The notes below the pieces were generated by a model that had not been told where the DNA came from, did not search any database, and saw nothing but the letters and a program-made list of their open reading frames with translations. The translations under genes and the position numbers were made by a program. This document shows, piece by piece, positions 16,568-25,896 of a stretch of DNA of 40,572 nucleotides. The stretch spans positions 1 to 40,572 of the forward strand of contig VRUK01000050.1 in the NCBI GenBank assembly GCA_019456195.1, in the 5' to 3' direction. The number at the start of each line of letters is the position of its first letter. Within the stretch, counting starts at the first letter, position 1. This DNA comes from Planctomycetota bacterium (GTDB lineage Bacteria; Planctomycetota; Phycisphaerae; Sedimentisphaerales; Anaerobacaceae).

Positions 16568-17494
16568 TCAACCTCTGAATAGATTAAAACTCACATTGTA
16601 TCTGTAGAAATCTATGTTATTCGTGACTGTTAAGGCCCTTTTTATACGAAGGTCGTCTTCCAGTGCTATAATGACACCCTTTACAATCTGGTCTTCCTCT
16701 GCCAGCTCTTCCTTTACATAACCCATGTATCTTTGAATCTGTCCTACAACTGAATCACTGGCTCTGCCTTTTTTCAGCTCTAAAACAAGCAGCTCTTTTT
16801 TATCCTTGCTGATAGCTAAAATATCAATTGGCCCGGTATCACTCTGATATTGCTGACCGACCAGTTCCCCATCCTCTTCATAAATGTCGTAGTTTTTTCC
16901 CAGTTCAGTTTGATTCCAGTTATGTACAAGAAAATCTTCGAGGTGCTGTTCAAGTGCAAATACTGAAGGGTCTTCAACCGTATCATCGGTGGAGATAAGG
17001 GTGGGCGGCCTATTTCCAGCCAACAAACTCTCAACCTCTTCAGTATATTTTGTAATGTTGCTAACCGTTCCAATTGAACCGGTTGAATGCTGCAATTCAA
17101 GAGTCATAATGCTGCGTTCAATTTTTTTAGGAAACCAGGTCACCGCTCTGCGATGAGGCAGTATTTCGCCTTTACGATAAAAATAGTCACTCGACACCTC
17201 GCCTGCCAAATATTGTCCTGTCCCGTCCGGGCATAAGATTACATCACCTATTTGCACCCCTTTACAGACAGTCCAGATCATACCACAAGCCAATCCGGCA
17301 GCCACTTTCGATTTCCCTGGATTCTTGTTCAAATAGACAGGAATAAACTTTTTATTGAACTGGCGCCAGTTATCAGGCAGCTTACCGGTAAGGTCAATAT
17401 CTATAGCATAATCTGCACCGATAAATTGTTCAGCTTGACATACCTCGGTGTGCTTACTTCCTCTCCCTGCCATTATTCTGTAATAACTTTTCAT
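16568..17494 (-). CDS. EVE-like / NucS-like (DUF91) nuclease inside the type I operon
   Basis: The C-terminal half of this 308-aa protein matches the NucS/DUF91 PD-(D/E)XK nuclease. GPIDILAISKD supplies the Asp and LVLELKKGRASDSVVGQIQR the E-x-K core, followed by RYMGYVKEEL. The N-terminal 160 residues (KSYYRIMAGRGS at the start; GDVILCPDGTGQYLAGEV, and HRRAVTWFPKKI later) look like an EVE/PUA-type reader domain, a fold that in restriction proteins recognises modified bases. A reader-nuclease pair of this kind is what type IV-like, modification-dependent restriction enzymes use. The gene overlaps the stop of hsdS (ATGA) and ends one nucleotide before hsdR, so it is expressed with the complex. 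It could extend restriction to modified DNA. The domain calls are mine from motifs; the function is inferred. Confidence 0.7.
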   Translation of the reverse strand: MKSYYRIMAGRGSKHTEVCQAEQFIGADYAIDIDLTGKLPDNWRQFNKKFIPVYLNKNPGKSKVAAGLACGMIWTVCKGVQIGDVILCPDGTGQYLAGEVSSDYFYRKGEILPHRRAVTWFPKKIERSIMTLELQHSTGSIGTVSNITKYTEEVESLLAGNRPPTLISTDDTVEDPSVFALEQHLEDFLVHNWNQTELGKNYDIYEEDGELVGQQYQSDTGPIDILAISKDKKELLVLELKKGRASDSVVGQIQRYMGYVKEELAEEDQIVKGVIIALEDDLRIKRALTVTNNIDFYRYNVSFNLFRG

Positions 17495-18750
17495 ACCAGT
17501 CGTATCCTTCCAGTCAAAAGTTTCTGCATCATTCCCTGCTTGATGGCCTTATATTTATCTCGCTTTTGCTCCAATGACTCAATTTCCGCATCCATATCAC
17601 TGAGGACTTGGGTGATTGCGGTTTGTTCAGCTTTGGTTGGTGGAAGTGGGAGTGGTAATTGTGCATATTCATTACCATTTATCCCAGGCTGACCACTTCT
17701 CATGGACATCACCCTCACCCAATTCCAATATATATGAGTCCCAAGGAATTGCTTGAGATATTGAGAATATAGCTTGTTCTCTTTTGTCTTACACCTAATT
17801 AGAAAACCTGCAAAAACCAATTCCCCATCCTTGGGATTATATAGATAGCTCTTCCCCGTACTTGCTCCAGTTCTGGCAAGGACCACATCCCCAAGCTCCA
17901 AAAGATATTTATTTGCTCTGGCATGATCCACTGATGTTTTCTTTTCAGGCAAGAATCTTCCATCGTCGGAAATATCAGTAATTCTAATGTATACAGATAA
18001 ATTATCTGAGAATGGCACGGCAGGTGCGTTAATACCGTATTCTGGATTCTTGGCAAGACAGTCCCCGAGCATTACTACATCCCAGTCCTTAGGAATCATC
18101 CCAATTTCGGTCTGCTTGTAGCCTACAGATTTGCCATTGACCACACCAAATCCCGGTAGGCGTTTTTTGCCGGTAAGAAGCTGCTGCATGGCCCCTCGTT
18201 TGATATTCCGCCTTTTGGCGATGAGTTTTTCCAGGGATTCGATGAGAGCATCGGTATCGGACAGCATCTCTGCAATGGCTTCTTGTTCGGCTTTCTTGGG
18301 TGGAAATGAAATAAGCATATCTGCTATCATTTCCCTTCTAACAGAATCCACCGAAGATTTAGCAGTCATTGACATTATTCTACTGTAAAAGTTATTGCTA
18401 AAAAAAAGGTAAAAATAATAGCCATTTAACTTTTCGCTAAAATCGCTGATTTTATAAACGCGTTGGTGAAAATCAAATTTTCCATTTATGTAATGATAAA
18501 TTTTTCCCGTCCCAACACCATCACCGGCAGTGAGAACCGCTTCTCCATCAAACGAATAACTATTGATTCTTTCAATAATAGATGATCGAACAAAAAAGGG
18601 GTAATCCCCGTCGTCTACTTTATCTTGAGTATTTTTAGCACCTGTAGTGATAGATGTGAGATTTCTTATCTTATCAGTTTCCCAATCCTTTGGAATCACA
18701 CCTACCTCGGTCTGTTTGTAGCCTTCTGGAATTTCTGCTTTTGTTACCAT
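17491..18750 (-). CDS. hsdS: Type I restriction specificity subunit
   Basis: HsdS recognises the bipartite target site for the type I complex. The 419-aa protein has the usual two halves. Each begins with a near-identical segment (YKQTEVGVIPKDWE at residue 11, YKQTEIGMIPKDWD near 210), holds a target recognition domain and ends in a conserved helix (AMQQLLTGKKRLPGF and MMQKLLTGRIRL). The duplicated segments could allow domain exchange. The start overlaps the end of hsdM by 7 bp, and the stop overlaps the next start, so the subunits are coupled. The target sequence cannot be read from the protein. Confidence 0.93.
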   Translation of the reverse strand: MVTKAEIPEGYKQTEVGVIPKDWETDKIRNLTSITTGAKNTQDKVDDGDYPFFVRSSIIERINSYSFDGEAVLTAGDGVGTGKIYHYINGKFDFHQRVYKISDFSEKLNGYYFYLFFSNNFYSRIMSMTAKSSVDSVRREMIADMLISFPPKKAEQEAIAEMLSDTDALIESLEKLIAKRRNIKRGAMQQLLTGKKRLPGFGVVNGKSVGYKQTEIGMIPKDWDVVMLGDCLAKNPEYGINAPAVPFSDNLSVYIRITDISDDGRFLPEKKTSVDHARANKYLLELGDVVLARTGASTGKSYLYNPKDGELVFAGFLIRCKTKENKLYSQYLKQFLGTHIYWNWVRVMSMRSGQPGINGNEYAQLPLPLPPTKAEQTAITQVLSDMDAEIESLEQKRDKYKAIKQGMMQKLLTGRIRLV

Positions 18751-21155
18751 ACAAATCCCATTTTCTGAAGGTGGGCGTCGACTGTGGCGGTCAACTCTTT
18801 GACTCGGCTTTGCTGCCGGGGTAATGGAGTTTCGTAACGGTCGGCCAGTTCCTTGATACGGCCGGTAAGCCGCTGACTGATACGGTCCATCTCGGTTTTG
18901 ACATCACGTTCCATTGTCGCCAGCCATTTATCATCAACCACGAGGATTTTAATCTCGGTTTCGGTCAACTGCTTATATTTAGCCAGCAGTTTGCTATCCA
19001 ATTCGGCCTGTGCGGCTTTGATCCGTTTCTTGATGTCGGCTTCGTCATTGAGCAATTTCAGGTACGCCTTTAAGACGGCCATCTCATCCGTATAGTCGGG
19101 GTTGTCTTTAATTTCTTTGATGCGTTTCTGTACTTCACCTTTAGTGATATTGCCCTTATCGTTTTTGACCTCTTCCAATAGCCCTTCTTCGCCGCTGTTT
19201 TCTTCGGCCATTTTTTCCAGCTGACGAGCTATATCTTCTGCTTTGGCTTCCAATGCTTCAATAGCTTTTTTCTCTGCTGAAAAGAAGCGGTTGATAACCA
19301 ACTCTTTGGGAATCAGATCGCAAGCCCACCCTTTATCGATCATTTTCTTTTTCTTATTCTCTATCATTATTCTGTATACGGTGGCTTTCCAGCCGTCGGC
19401 AACGAGGGCATAGACATCATCCTGCATAGTTTCGGCCCAGTAGGTCATTAGATTCTGATAGATATCATATTTATCAATAAGGCTCAGGTCGGAAAAACAT
19501 TTCAAAATGTCTTCGGAAATTTCATAGATGAATTTTTGGGGTTTGTCATCGACTGCAATACCAGTGAGTTTGGGCTTGTTTTTAGTTCTCCATTTGGTAA
19601 AGACAGCATTAACCTTTTCACTATAGGCGGTAAACTCCGGATGAGAAAAGATGGTCGATTTGATTTGATCTTTTTCAATCTTCAGCCTGCAATAGCTTTT
19701 ATTTCTACCTGCGGTAAAAAGTTCTTTCCTAAGTGTCGGATAAACTTCCCAGTAATCCTGCAAAGCATCAATATCGACAATGGGAATATCGCCCAAGAGG
19801 TGAGCCTCTATGTCTTGGATGTCTTCGGATTCGGTGCTGTCGATATAGCGGGGAATGTTCAGGTTGAACTCGTTGGTCTCAATTTCTGCAACCGATACCA
19901 TCCTGCTGAATTTTTCTATTTTGGTCTGTTTATTGAATACATCAACTATTTTATGTATGTCCTGATCTCGCAGGCGGTTTTTATTACCGTCCTTGACGAA
20001 GCCCTTAGAGGCGTCGATCATAAAGATGCCTTTACGGTTATCGGCATTCTCTTTGTCCAGCACAACGATACAGGCTGGAATGCTCGTTCCGTAAAACAGG
20101 TTAGCAGGAAGACCAATAATGCCCTTGATATATCCCCTGCGGATGATGTTGGTGCGGATTTCGGCCTCTACATTGCCGCGAAAAAGCACACCGTGAGGTA
20201 AAATACATGCCCCTTTGCCCTTGCTTTTTAAGGAACGAATAATATGCAATAAAAAAGCATAGTCACCGTTCTTTTTAGGTGGGATGCCGTAGTCTTTAAA
20301 TCGACCATAAATCTCATGCAATGCATTTACACCGTTGCTCCATGACTTATAGGAAAATGGTGGATTGGCCACCACAAAATCAAAGGTCTTCAACCGGCCA
20401 TTGGCATCCAGGTATTTCGGGTCTGCCAGTGTGTTGCCTTTTTCGATCACCGCAGCGGGATTATTGTGCAAAACCATATTCATCCTGGCAAGGCCCGCGG
20501 TGGCGGATTCGTTTTCCTGACCGAAGATGGACATACCGGATTCGGATTCATCGGCTACTTTTAGCAGTAAGGACCCGGAACCACAGGTGGGGTCATACAC
20601 GGTAGTCGTGGGGGTTGTTTTTGCATTGACACCAATAATTTTGGCCATGATGCGGCTCACTTCGGCAGGAGTGTAAAAATTCCCTTTGCTTTTTCCGCTT
20701 TCAGTAGCAAAATGCCGCATAAGGTATTCATAGGCGTCTCCGAGAATATCATCTCCTTCGGCGCGGTTTTTACTAAAATCCAGCGCCGGGTTTTCAAAAA
20801 TGGCGATAAGATTACTAAGGCGATCCACCATGTCCTTGCCGCTGCCAAGTTTATCCGGGTTGTTAAAGTCTGGCATTTCCGAAAGCTGGTTTGCTTGTGC
20901 AATGGGGCCTATGATCTTTTTGTTGATATCATCGCCGATAGTGGACTTGCCTTTTAGGGCAACCATATCTTTGAAGCTGGCCCCTTTGGGAACAGTTATG
21001 GGGGCATATCGCTCCCCGGCGTATTTATCGGATATGTATTTGATGAACAACAGTACCAGTACATAATCCTTGTACTGGGAGGCATCCATTCCACCCCTTA
21101 ATTCATCGCAGCTTTTCCATAGGGAGCTGTAAAGTTCACTTTTCTTTATTGCCAT
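18744..21155 (-). CDS. hsdM: Type I DNA methyltransferase (M) subunit
   Basis: HsdM adds a methyl group to adenine N6 in the site chosen by HsdS, protecting host DNA. The SAM-binding motif is VYDPTCGSGSLLLK and the catalytic motif is VVANPPF, as in N6-adenine methylases. The N-terminal helical domain (LWKSCDELRGGMDASQYKDY) is typical. At 803 aa it is longer than the common 500-aa form; the extra C-terminal 300 residues are largely helical and charged and probably pack against HsdS. A GAGGA Shine-Dalgarno precedes the ATG. It is the first gene of the operon hsdM-hsdS-nuclease-hsdR-protease; its promoter should lie in 21160-21420. Confidence 0.94.
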   Translation of the reverse strand: MAIKKSELYSSLWKSCDELRGGMDASQYKDYVLVLLFIKYISDKYAGERYAPITVPKGASFKDMVALKGKSTIGDDINKKIIGPIAQANQLSEMPDFNNPDKLGSGKDMVDRLSNLIAIFENPALDFSKNRAEGDDILGDAYEYLMRHFATESGKSKGNFYTPAEVSRIMAKIIGVNAKTTPTTTVYDPTCGSGSLLLKVADESESGMSIFGQENESATAGLARMNMVLHNNPAAVIEKGNTLADPKYLDANGRLKTFDFVVANPPFSYKSWSNGVNALHEIYGRFKDYGIPPKKNGDYAFLLHIIRSLKSKGKGACILPHGVLFRGNVEAEIRTNIIRRGYIKGIIGLPANLFYGTSIPACIVVLDKENADNRKGIFMIDASKGFVKDGNKNRLRDQDIHKIVDVFNKQTKIEKFSRMVSVAEIETNEFNLNIPRYIDSTESEDIQDIEAHLLGDIPIVDIDALQDYWEVYPTLRKELFTAGRNKSYCRLKIEKDQIKSTIFSHPEFTAYSEKVNAVFTKWRTKNKPKLTGIAVDDKPQKFIYEISEDILKCFSDLSLIDKYDIYQNLMTYWAETMQDDVYALVADGWKATVYRIMIENKKKKMIDKGWACDLIPKELVINRFFSAEKKAIEALEAKAEDIARQLEKMAEENSGEEGLLEEVKNDKGNITKGEVQKRIKEIKDNPDYTDEMAVLKAYLKLLNDEADIKKRIKAAQAELDSKLLAKYKQLTETEIKILVVDDKWLATMERDVKTEMDRISQRLTGRIKELADRYETPLPRQQSRVKELTATVDAHLQKMGFVW

Positions 21156-21430
21156 TCGTTGGCTTCCTCTTATTCTATGTTATTGATTAGTTAGTCCGTT
21201 TTGTTGCGATTGTCTATAATAACCAACAACTTCTTCGCCATTTCCTAAAGTCTCTCTGCGTGATACAAATCTCTAAAAACTTGAAATTACCACCTCGTAT
21301 AGAGAAAATCAAGCGGATTCTCGATGACCGAATATGATGATATTAGACACAGGTCGCAAACCTACTTAAAGTTCAAATATATATTTATAGTAGTATTGTT
21401 AGTTTGTAGCTTGCAGTAAAGGTAGAAAGC
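21156..21430. other. Divergent intergenic region between hsdM and the Gabija side
   Basis: No gene is seen. A/T-rich boxes (AATATATATTTATAG near 21379-21392) may hold promoters for either side. The region separates the minus-strand restriction operon from the plus-strand recombinase remnant and Gabija genes. Confidence 0.4.
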
Positions 21431-21562
21431 ATGTATAAAATATCTGCGTTTATGGGAAATTCACCTGAGATATGCCGGAGGCATTATGCAGCTTTGATAC
21501 CAGAAACGATGGCTGATAGCGTGGAGTTTGAAAGAGCCGGGATTAAATTCTCAATTGCATGA
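21431..21562 (+). pseudogene. Tyrosine recombinase C-terminal remnant
   Basis: A 43-aa open frame from ATG to TGA reads MYKISAFMGNSPEICRRHYA and ends with PETMADSVEFERAG. The pattern 'MGNSPxxxxxHY' is the last motif of phage-type tyrosine recombinases, where the Tyr is the nucleophile. Nothing upstream continues the domain, so this is the 3' stump of an integrase gene and not a working protein. It ends 37 bp before gajA and suggests that the Gabija genes came in with an integrative element. Confidence 0.6.
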
Positions 21563-21599
21563 ATTGAATTGATACTAAATTTAAAGCGAGAAAACAACA

Positions 21600-23726
21600 A
21601 TGTATATTTCTTCTTTATCCATAAGAAACTACCGTAATTTTAAAAACTCAAAATTAGTTTTCAATAAAGGGATAAATTCTGTGATTGGTGAAAACGGTTC
21701 TGGTAAATCAAATGCCTTTCACGCACTTAGATTAATGATTGATGATAGCCTGCCTCGTTCGACTAAATTTTATGAGAGTGATTTTAATCGAAAGCTTGGC
21801 AGCTGGTTTGGTCACTGGATAATTATTAGCATTGAATTTAGTGAATTAGATATAGTAGAAGAAATTCAGGCTTTATCAAATCATTCTACTGGGATAATGG
21901 ATGGTTCTGCTAAAGGTAGATATACTCTTTATTTTAGGCCTAAGTTTGATTTTAGAAAGAAACTATTTGAATATTCACAAGAGAAAGATAAGAGTAAAGA
22001 AGAATTTGAATCGCTCCTTTGCACTCTTAGTATAGATGATTATGAATCCGTATACAGGGGTCGTGGTACTGTCGATTTTGAAAATAATGAAGACTATAAA
22101 CGCTATGTTGGTGACTTCGAGGAAATTGTCTTTCCTGATCCAGAGAATAAACAAGATGATGTATTTGGCGTGAAACTTCCCCATGGGATATCTATACCCT
22201 CAGAAGTGTCGTGTACATATGTTAAGGCCTTGCGAGATGTTGAAAGCGATCTCAGATCGTTTCACAGAAATCCTTTAGTTAATTTACTTAGAGGGCAAGA
22301 AAAAACGGTAAAAATAGAAGAAAAAGATGCGATATTAAAAAATATAGATGACTTGAATGCCAAAATAAGCAATCTAAAGGAAGTGAAAAAGATCAATATT
22401 GGAGTAGAGAGAAGTATTGAAGAGGCTGTTGGCTCAACATATTCACCAAATATTGAGATAAAGTCGGAATTGCCAAATGAGATGGACAAACTATTTCAAT
22501 CCCTTAATTTATGGGTAGGGGACCCCGACCAAGAAGGGTACAAGGGGAAACTTTGGGAGCTCAGTTTGGGGGGGGCGAACCTAATTTACCTTTCCTTAAA
22601 ACTGCTTGAATATGAGAGGGTAAAGTCGGGAGATCGAGTAGCTAACTTCCTTCTTATTGAAGAGCCGGAAGCGCATATTCATACTCATATCCAGAAGACA
22701 CTATTTAATAACCTCCCTAAGAATAGAACCCAAGTTATAATCTCAACTCACTCAACTCACATTTCTTCTGTAAGTAAAATTGGGTCTATGAATATTCTGA
22801 GTAGAAGCAAAAAAGAATCGGTAGTATTTAATCCATCGAATGAATTGAAGTCAAAAGAAATCCAGAGACTCGAGCGATATCTTGATGCGGTGAGAAGTAA
22901 CTTGCTTTTTGCGAAGGGGATTTTGCTTGTAGAGGGTGATGCGGAGTTGATTCTAATTCCAGCAATGTTCAAAAAAGTACTTGGAATTACTCTTGATGAA
23001 ATAGGGATAAGTGTAGTCAATATTTGTAGCACTGGCTTTGAGAACATTGCAAGGATATTTGACAGTAAAAGAATTCAGAGACCTTGCGCAATAATTACAG
23101 ATAGCGATAAATCGATTTTACCATTAAGCAAAGATTCTAGTGCCGATTCTGATGAGGAAAAGGCTTGTAGGAACTCTCAGGAATCTGGGATTAGTAGAAT
23201 AGCCCGATTAGACGAATTTAGTAATGGCAATCCATATATACAGCCATTTTACGCCGATTACACTTTTGAAGTTGATTTTGTATTAAATTCAAATGAGTAT
23301 GAAATTAAGAAAGTTATTAAAGATATTTATGTTCGCAAGGCTGATATAATTAGGGTTTGCAAGAAAATTGACAGTGATGAAGTTGCTGTAAGGGGGAAAG
23401 AAGTTCTTAGGCTTGCCAATAAAATTGGCAAAGGGTGGTTTGCAATTCTTATTGAAGGGCGACTTGTTTATAATACTTACATTCCAGAGTACATTCTGAA
23501 AGCGATAGCGTTTGCGTCCCCACATATTAGGAATAATACATTAAGGACAATGGCAGAATATAGATTACGCCAAATTAGTGAGGGGGGTGAGAGTGAGTCG
23601 CAAGAACAAGCAAGTAAGATGCTTAAAAAAAATAATGCTGGACAATTAAAAATAGAAGATATTCTAAGTGAATACAAGACGGTTTTTGCTGAAGATCAAT
23701 TAACTGAGTTTATGTTGTATTTATGA
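21600..23726 (+). CDS. gajA: Gabija nuclease GajA (OLD-type ATPase with TOPRIM)
   Basis: GajA is the ATP-controlled DNA nuclease of the Gabija anti-phage system; ATP is known to restrain it and nucleotide depletion to release it. The N-terminal ABC-type ATPase has Walker A GENGSGKS (residues about 31-38), a signature region LSLGGANLIYLSL and Walker B LLIEEPEAH near 351. The TOPRIM nuclease follows, with LLVEGDAE near 442 (metal-binding Glu) and ITDSD near 500. At 708 aa it is longer than the 578-aa reference protein; the extra length lies in the ATPase insert (120-220) and the C-terminus. The stop overlaps the helicase start (ATGA), the classic two-gene layout. The DNA is notably A/T-rich compared with the genes at 4-11 kb, consistent with separate acquisition. 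Confidence 0.85.
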   Translation: MYISSLSIRNYRNFKNSKLVFNKGINSVIGENGSGKSNAFHALRLMIDDSLPRSTKFYESDFNRKLGSWFGHWIIISIEFSELDIVEEIQALSNHSTGIMDGSAKGRYTLYFRPKFDFRKKLFEYSQEKDKSKEEFESLLCTLSIDDYESVYRGRGTVDFENNEDYKRYVGDFEEIVFPDPENKQDDVFGVKLPHGISIPSEVSCTYVKALRDVESDLRSFHRNPLVNLLRGQEKTVKIEEKDAILKNIDDLNAKISNLKEVKKINIGVERSIEEAVGSTYSPNIEIKSELPNEMDKLFQSLNLWVGDPDQEGYKGKLWELSLGGANLIYLSLKLLEYERVKSGDRVANFLLIEEPEAHIHTHIQKTLFNNLPKNRTQVIISTHSTHISSVSKIGSMNILSRSKKESVVFNPSNELKSKEIQRLERYLDAVRSNLLFAKGILLVEGDAELILIPAMFKKVLGITLDEIGISVVNICSTGFENIARIFDSKRIQRPCAIITDSDKSILPLSKDSSADSDEEKACRNSQESGISRIARLDEFSNGNPYIQPFYADYTFEVDFVLNSNEYEIKKVIKDIYVRKADIIRVCKKIDSDEVAVRGKEVLRLANKIGKGWFAILIEGRLVYNTYIPEYILKAIAFASPHIRNNTLRTMAEYRLRQISEGGESESQEQASKMLKKNNAGQLKIEDILSEYKTVFAEDQLTEFMLYL

Positions 23727-25498
23727 TTTTAGAAATTCTAAATGACGAGCAAAAAAAGGCTGTGACGGGCAAGGGTAATATATTGCTTACAGCGTGTCCT
23801 GGTAGCGGGAAGACACGTGTAGTTGTCCATAAGGTTGCGTATGAGCTTAATCGCTTAACTTCTTCTAAAAAATATGTTATTGCTGTGACTTTTACAAACA
23901 GAGCCGCAGATGAAATAGTTCGACGTATAGATAAGCTTGGTATCAATACCGATCAATTATGGACGGGTACAATCCATGCTTTTTGTTTAGAGTGGGTATT
24001 AAAGCCATATTCAATGTATTCTGAGAATCTTAAAAACGGATTTAGTATTGCGGACGAAGTTGCCAATGAGAAGCTATTGATTGAATTGCAGAAGAAATAT
24101 TTTCCAAAAAGATATGTCAATTTGAATCTTAGAATTAATAAAGACGGTTCATATAACTTCAAAAATGCGAATGAACAGAAGTTGATACATGAATATTACC
24201 ATGTACTTGAACAAAAAAAACAAATAGATTTTAATCAATTGCTTTTTTATTCGTATCAAATCCTTTCAAGCAATAAATTAATATCTGAATCACTTGCAAA
24301 TGTATTTTCTTTTATTTGTGTGGATGAATACCAAGACACTCAGGATTTGCAATATGCCATAATTGCGGAAATAATCAAAAAAGGCAATGGAAAAGCTAAT
24401 GTTTTCTTTACTGGTGATGTTGGTCAAGCTGTTTATGGATCTCTTGGTGGCGTAGCGAAATCACATGATGATATTGAAGAGATGATTGGCTGTTCGCTAA
24501 AGCAACTGTCATTATCAGGCAATTACAGATCAAGTCAAAGGATTATAGATTTTTATCGACAATTCCAAATACACTCAATTGAAATATCGGCTTTAGGTGA
24601 GAACAAAGAAAACAAAGGTCTAATTACATTAAATACAAATATTACCAAAGATGATGTCGTCGAAGAAATAATAAGATTGATTCAATACCATATTGACTCA
24701 GGTGTTCCTGAAAACGAAATATGCGTTCTTGTTCCTCAATGGTGGTTAATTACTTCGATAACAAAGCAACTTAAAAGTAAATTGCCTGACATAAATTTTG
24801 ATGCTTCAGGTTTAGCGCCAATGTCAAAGCATAGAGAGAATATTTGGCACAAGATCTCCCGAATGTTTCTGACAGAGCCATCGCCTAAATTGTATTCTGC
24901 TAGAAGAAGGTGGGCAGATGAAATATTATCTGAATTAGAAATCTTACTTGGTTATTCTTTGCTTGATGAAGAAGGGAAAATAAAACAGTTTCTTAGGATT
25001 ATTAATAGTATAAACTCGTCAGAATCAGAGGGCATTAAATATATAGAAGATTGTTTCAAGCAACTAATAAAATTGCTTAAAATAAATATTCCAAAGGATT
25101 CAGTGCTTGATGAGAAATGGCAGTTGTTTTTTGAAAATATTAACAGGTGGATTAATGATCCAGACTATGCTGTTCCAAGTGACACGGAATCATTTAAAAG
25201 TTATTATCGTGAAATAAATGGGGTCGTGATTAATACATGCGTTGGTGTAAAAGGTGAAGAGTTTAAAACAGTTATTGCTTATGGTATCCTACATGGTTAT
25301 ATACCTCATTGGAATGATATATACAATCAGCGAGACAAGGGGGTGACAGCGTCAAAAAAGTTGCTATATGTGATTTGCTCAAGAGCCAAAGATAACCTAC
25401 ATTTAATTGCGGAAAAAGGACGGCAAACAAAAAAGAAGAAGGCTTTAGAAATTAACAAAGAGCTAAACAGTGTTCAATTTGAGTTTGACACTATTTAG
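23723..25498 (+). CDS. gajB: Gabija helicase GajB (UvrD/PcrA-like SF1)
   Basis: GajB is the UvrD-like partner that acts with GajA, probably sensing DNA ends or single strands made during phage replication. The 591-aa protein has Walker A ACPGSGKTR (about 24-32), motif Ia VTFTNRAADEIVRR, Walker B CVDEYQDTQD near 200, the NYRSSQRI motif near 270, a late VNTCVGVKGEEFKTV-type motif (here INTCVGVKGEEFKTV) and CSRAKDNLHLI at the end. The start overlaps the GajA stop, so the pair is translated together. A strong terminator follows 30 bp after the stop. It appears intact. Confidence 0.87.
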   Translation: MILEILNDEQKKAVTGKGNILLTACPGSGKTRVVVHKVAYELNRLTSSKKYVIAVTFTNRAADEIVRRIDKLGINTDQLWTGTIHAFCLEWVLKPYSMYSENLKNGFSIADEVANEKLLIELQKKYFPKRYVNLNLRINKDGSYNFKNANEQKLIHEYYHVLEQKKQIDFNQLLFYSYQILSSNKLISESLANVFSFICVDEYQDTQDLQYAIIAEIIKKGNGKANVFFTGDVGQAVYGSLGGVAKSHDDIEEMIGCSLKQLSLSGNYRSSQRIIDFYRQFQIHSIEISALGENKENKGLITLNTNITKDDVVEEIIRLIQYHIDSGVPENEICVLVPQWWLITSITKQLKSKLPDINFDASGLAPMSKHRENIWHKISRMFLTEPSPKLYSARRRWADEILSELEILLGYSLLDEEGKIKQFLRIINSINSSESEGIKYIEDCFKQLIKLLKINIPKDSVLDEKWQLFFENINRWINDPDYAVPSDTESFKSYYREINGVVINTCVGVKGEEFKTVIAYGILHGYIPHWNDIYNQRDKGVTASKKLLYVICSRAKDNLHLIAEKGRQTKKKKALEINKELNSVQFEFDTI

Positions 25499-25527
25499 CA
25501 AAGTTTTGTTCTAATAGAGTTCAGGCA

Positions 25528-25580
25528 AAACCCCAGAGGGGAAGGACTTGCATTTCGAAAAACCTCTGGGGTTTATTTAG
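25528..25580. terminator. Strong terminator hairpin after gajB
   Basis: A perfect 12-bp inverted repeat, AAACCCCAGAGG (25528-25539) with CCTCTGGGGTTT (25563-25574), has a 23-nt loop and T-rich flanks on both strands. It can end transcription both of gajAB and of the opposing minus-strand excisionase gene. Confidence 0.75.
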
Positions 25581-25606
25581 TAGCTCATTTTATTGTCGAG
25601 GGCGGG

Positions 25607-25825
25607 TCAAGCTGTTAGCCTGACCTGCCTTTGCTGTTCATAGGCTATCACCTCCTCTCTGAGATACCTTACGGTGCCGTTCTTGCCTTCGCCTAAGCAA
25701 AGCCGTGTCAGGCTTGCTCTGCGGGCAATACGGTCAACACTAGACCGGGAGCAGGCCCATCTTTGGGCTAACTCATTTGGTGAAATATAGGGTGATTCTT
25801 GGACAGTAGTTTTTGTGTTCTTCAT
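25607..25825 (-). CDS. Excisionase-type helix-turn-helix protein
   Basis: This 72-aa protein has a winged helix of the MerR/excisionase (HTH_17) type: SPNELAQRWACSRSSVDRIA is the recognition part and GTVRYLREEVIAYEQQRQ the wing and following helix. Such proteins bend DNA at attachment sites to steer excision or control plasmid and phage genes. It lies with a broken Rep gene on the same strand, and a recombinase stump lies beyond gajA. It is probably a left-over of the element that carried Gabija, though the gene itself looks intact. Confidence 0.72.
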   Translation of the reverse strand: MKNTKTTVQESPYISPNELAQRWACSRSSVDRIARRASLTRLCLGEGKNGTVRYLREEVIAYEQQRQVRLTA

Positions 25826-25896
25826 TTGTGTATTTTCCTTTATTTATTTCATTACATCTTTAATTGGTTCGCTTATATGTACAGGTTCGGACATTG

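Noticed and set aside
13840..20200. Plus-strand frames within the restriction operon
   Set aside because: They mirror hsdR, hsdS and hsdM and show no protein-like pattern of their own.
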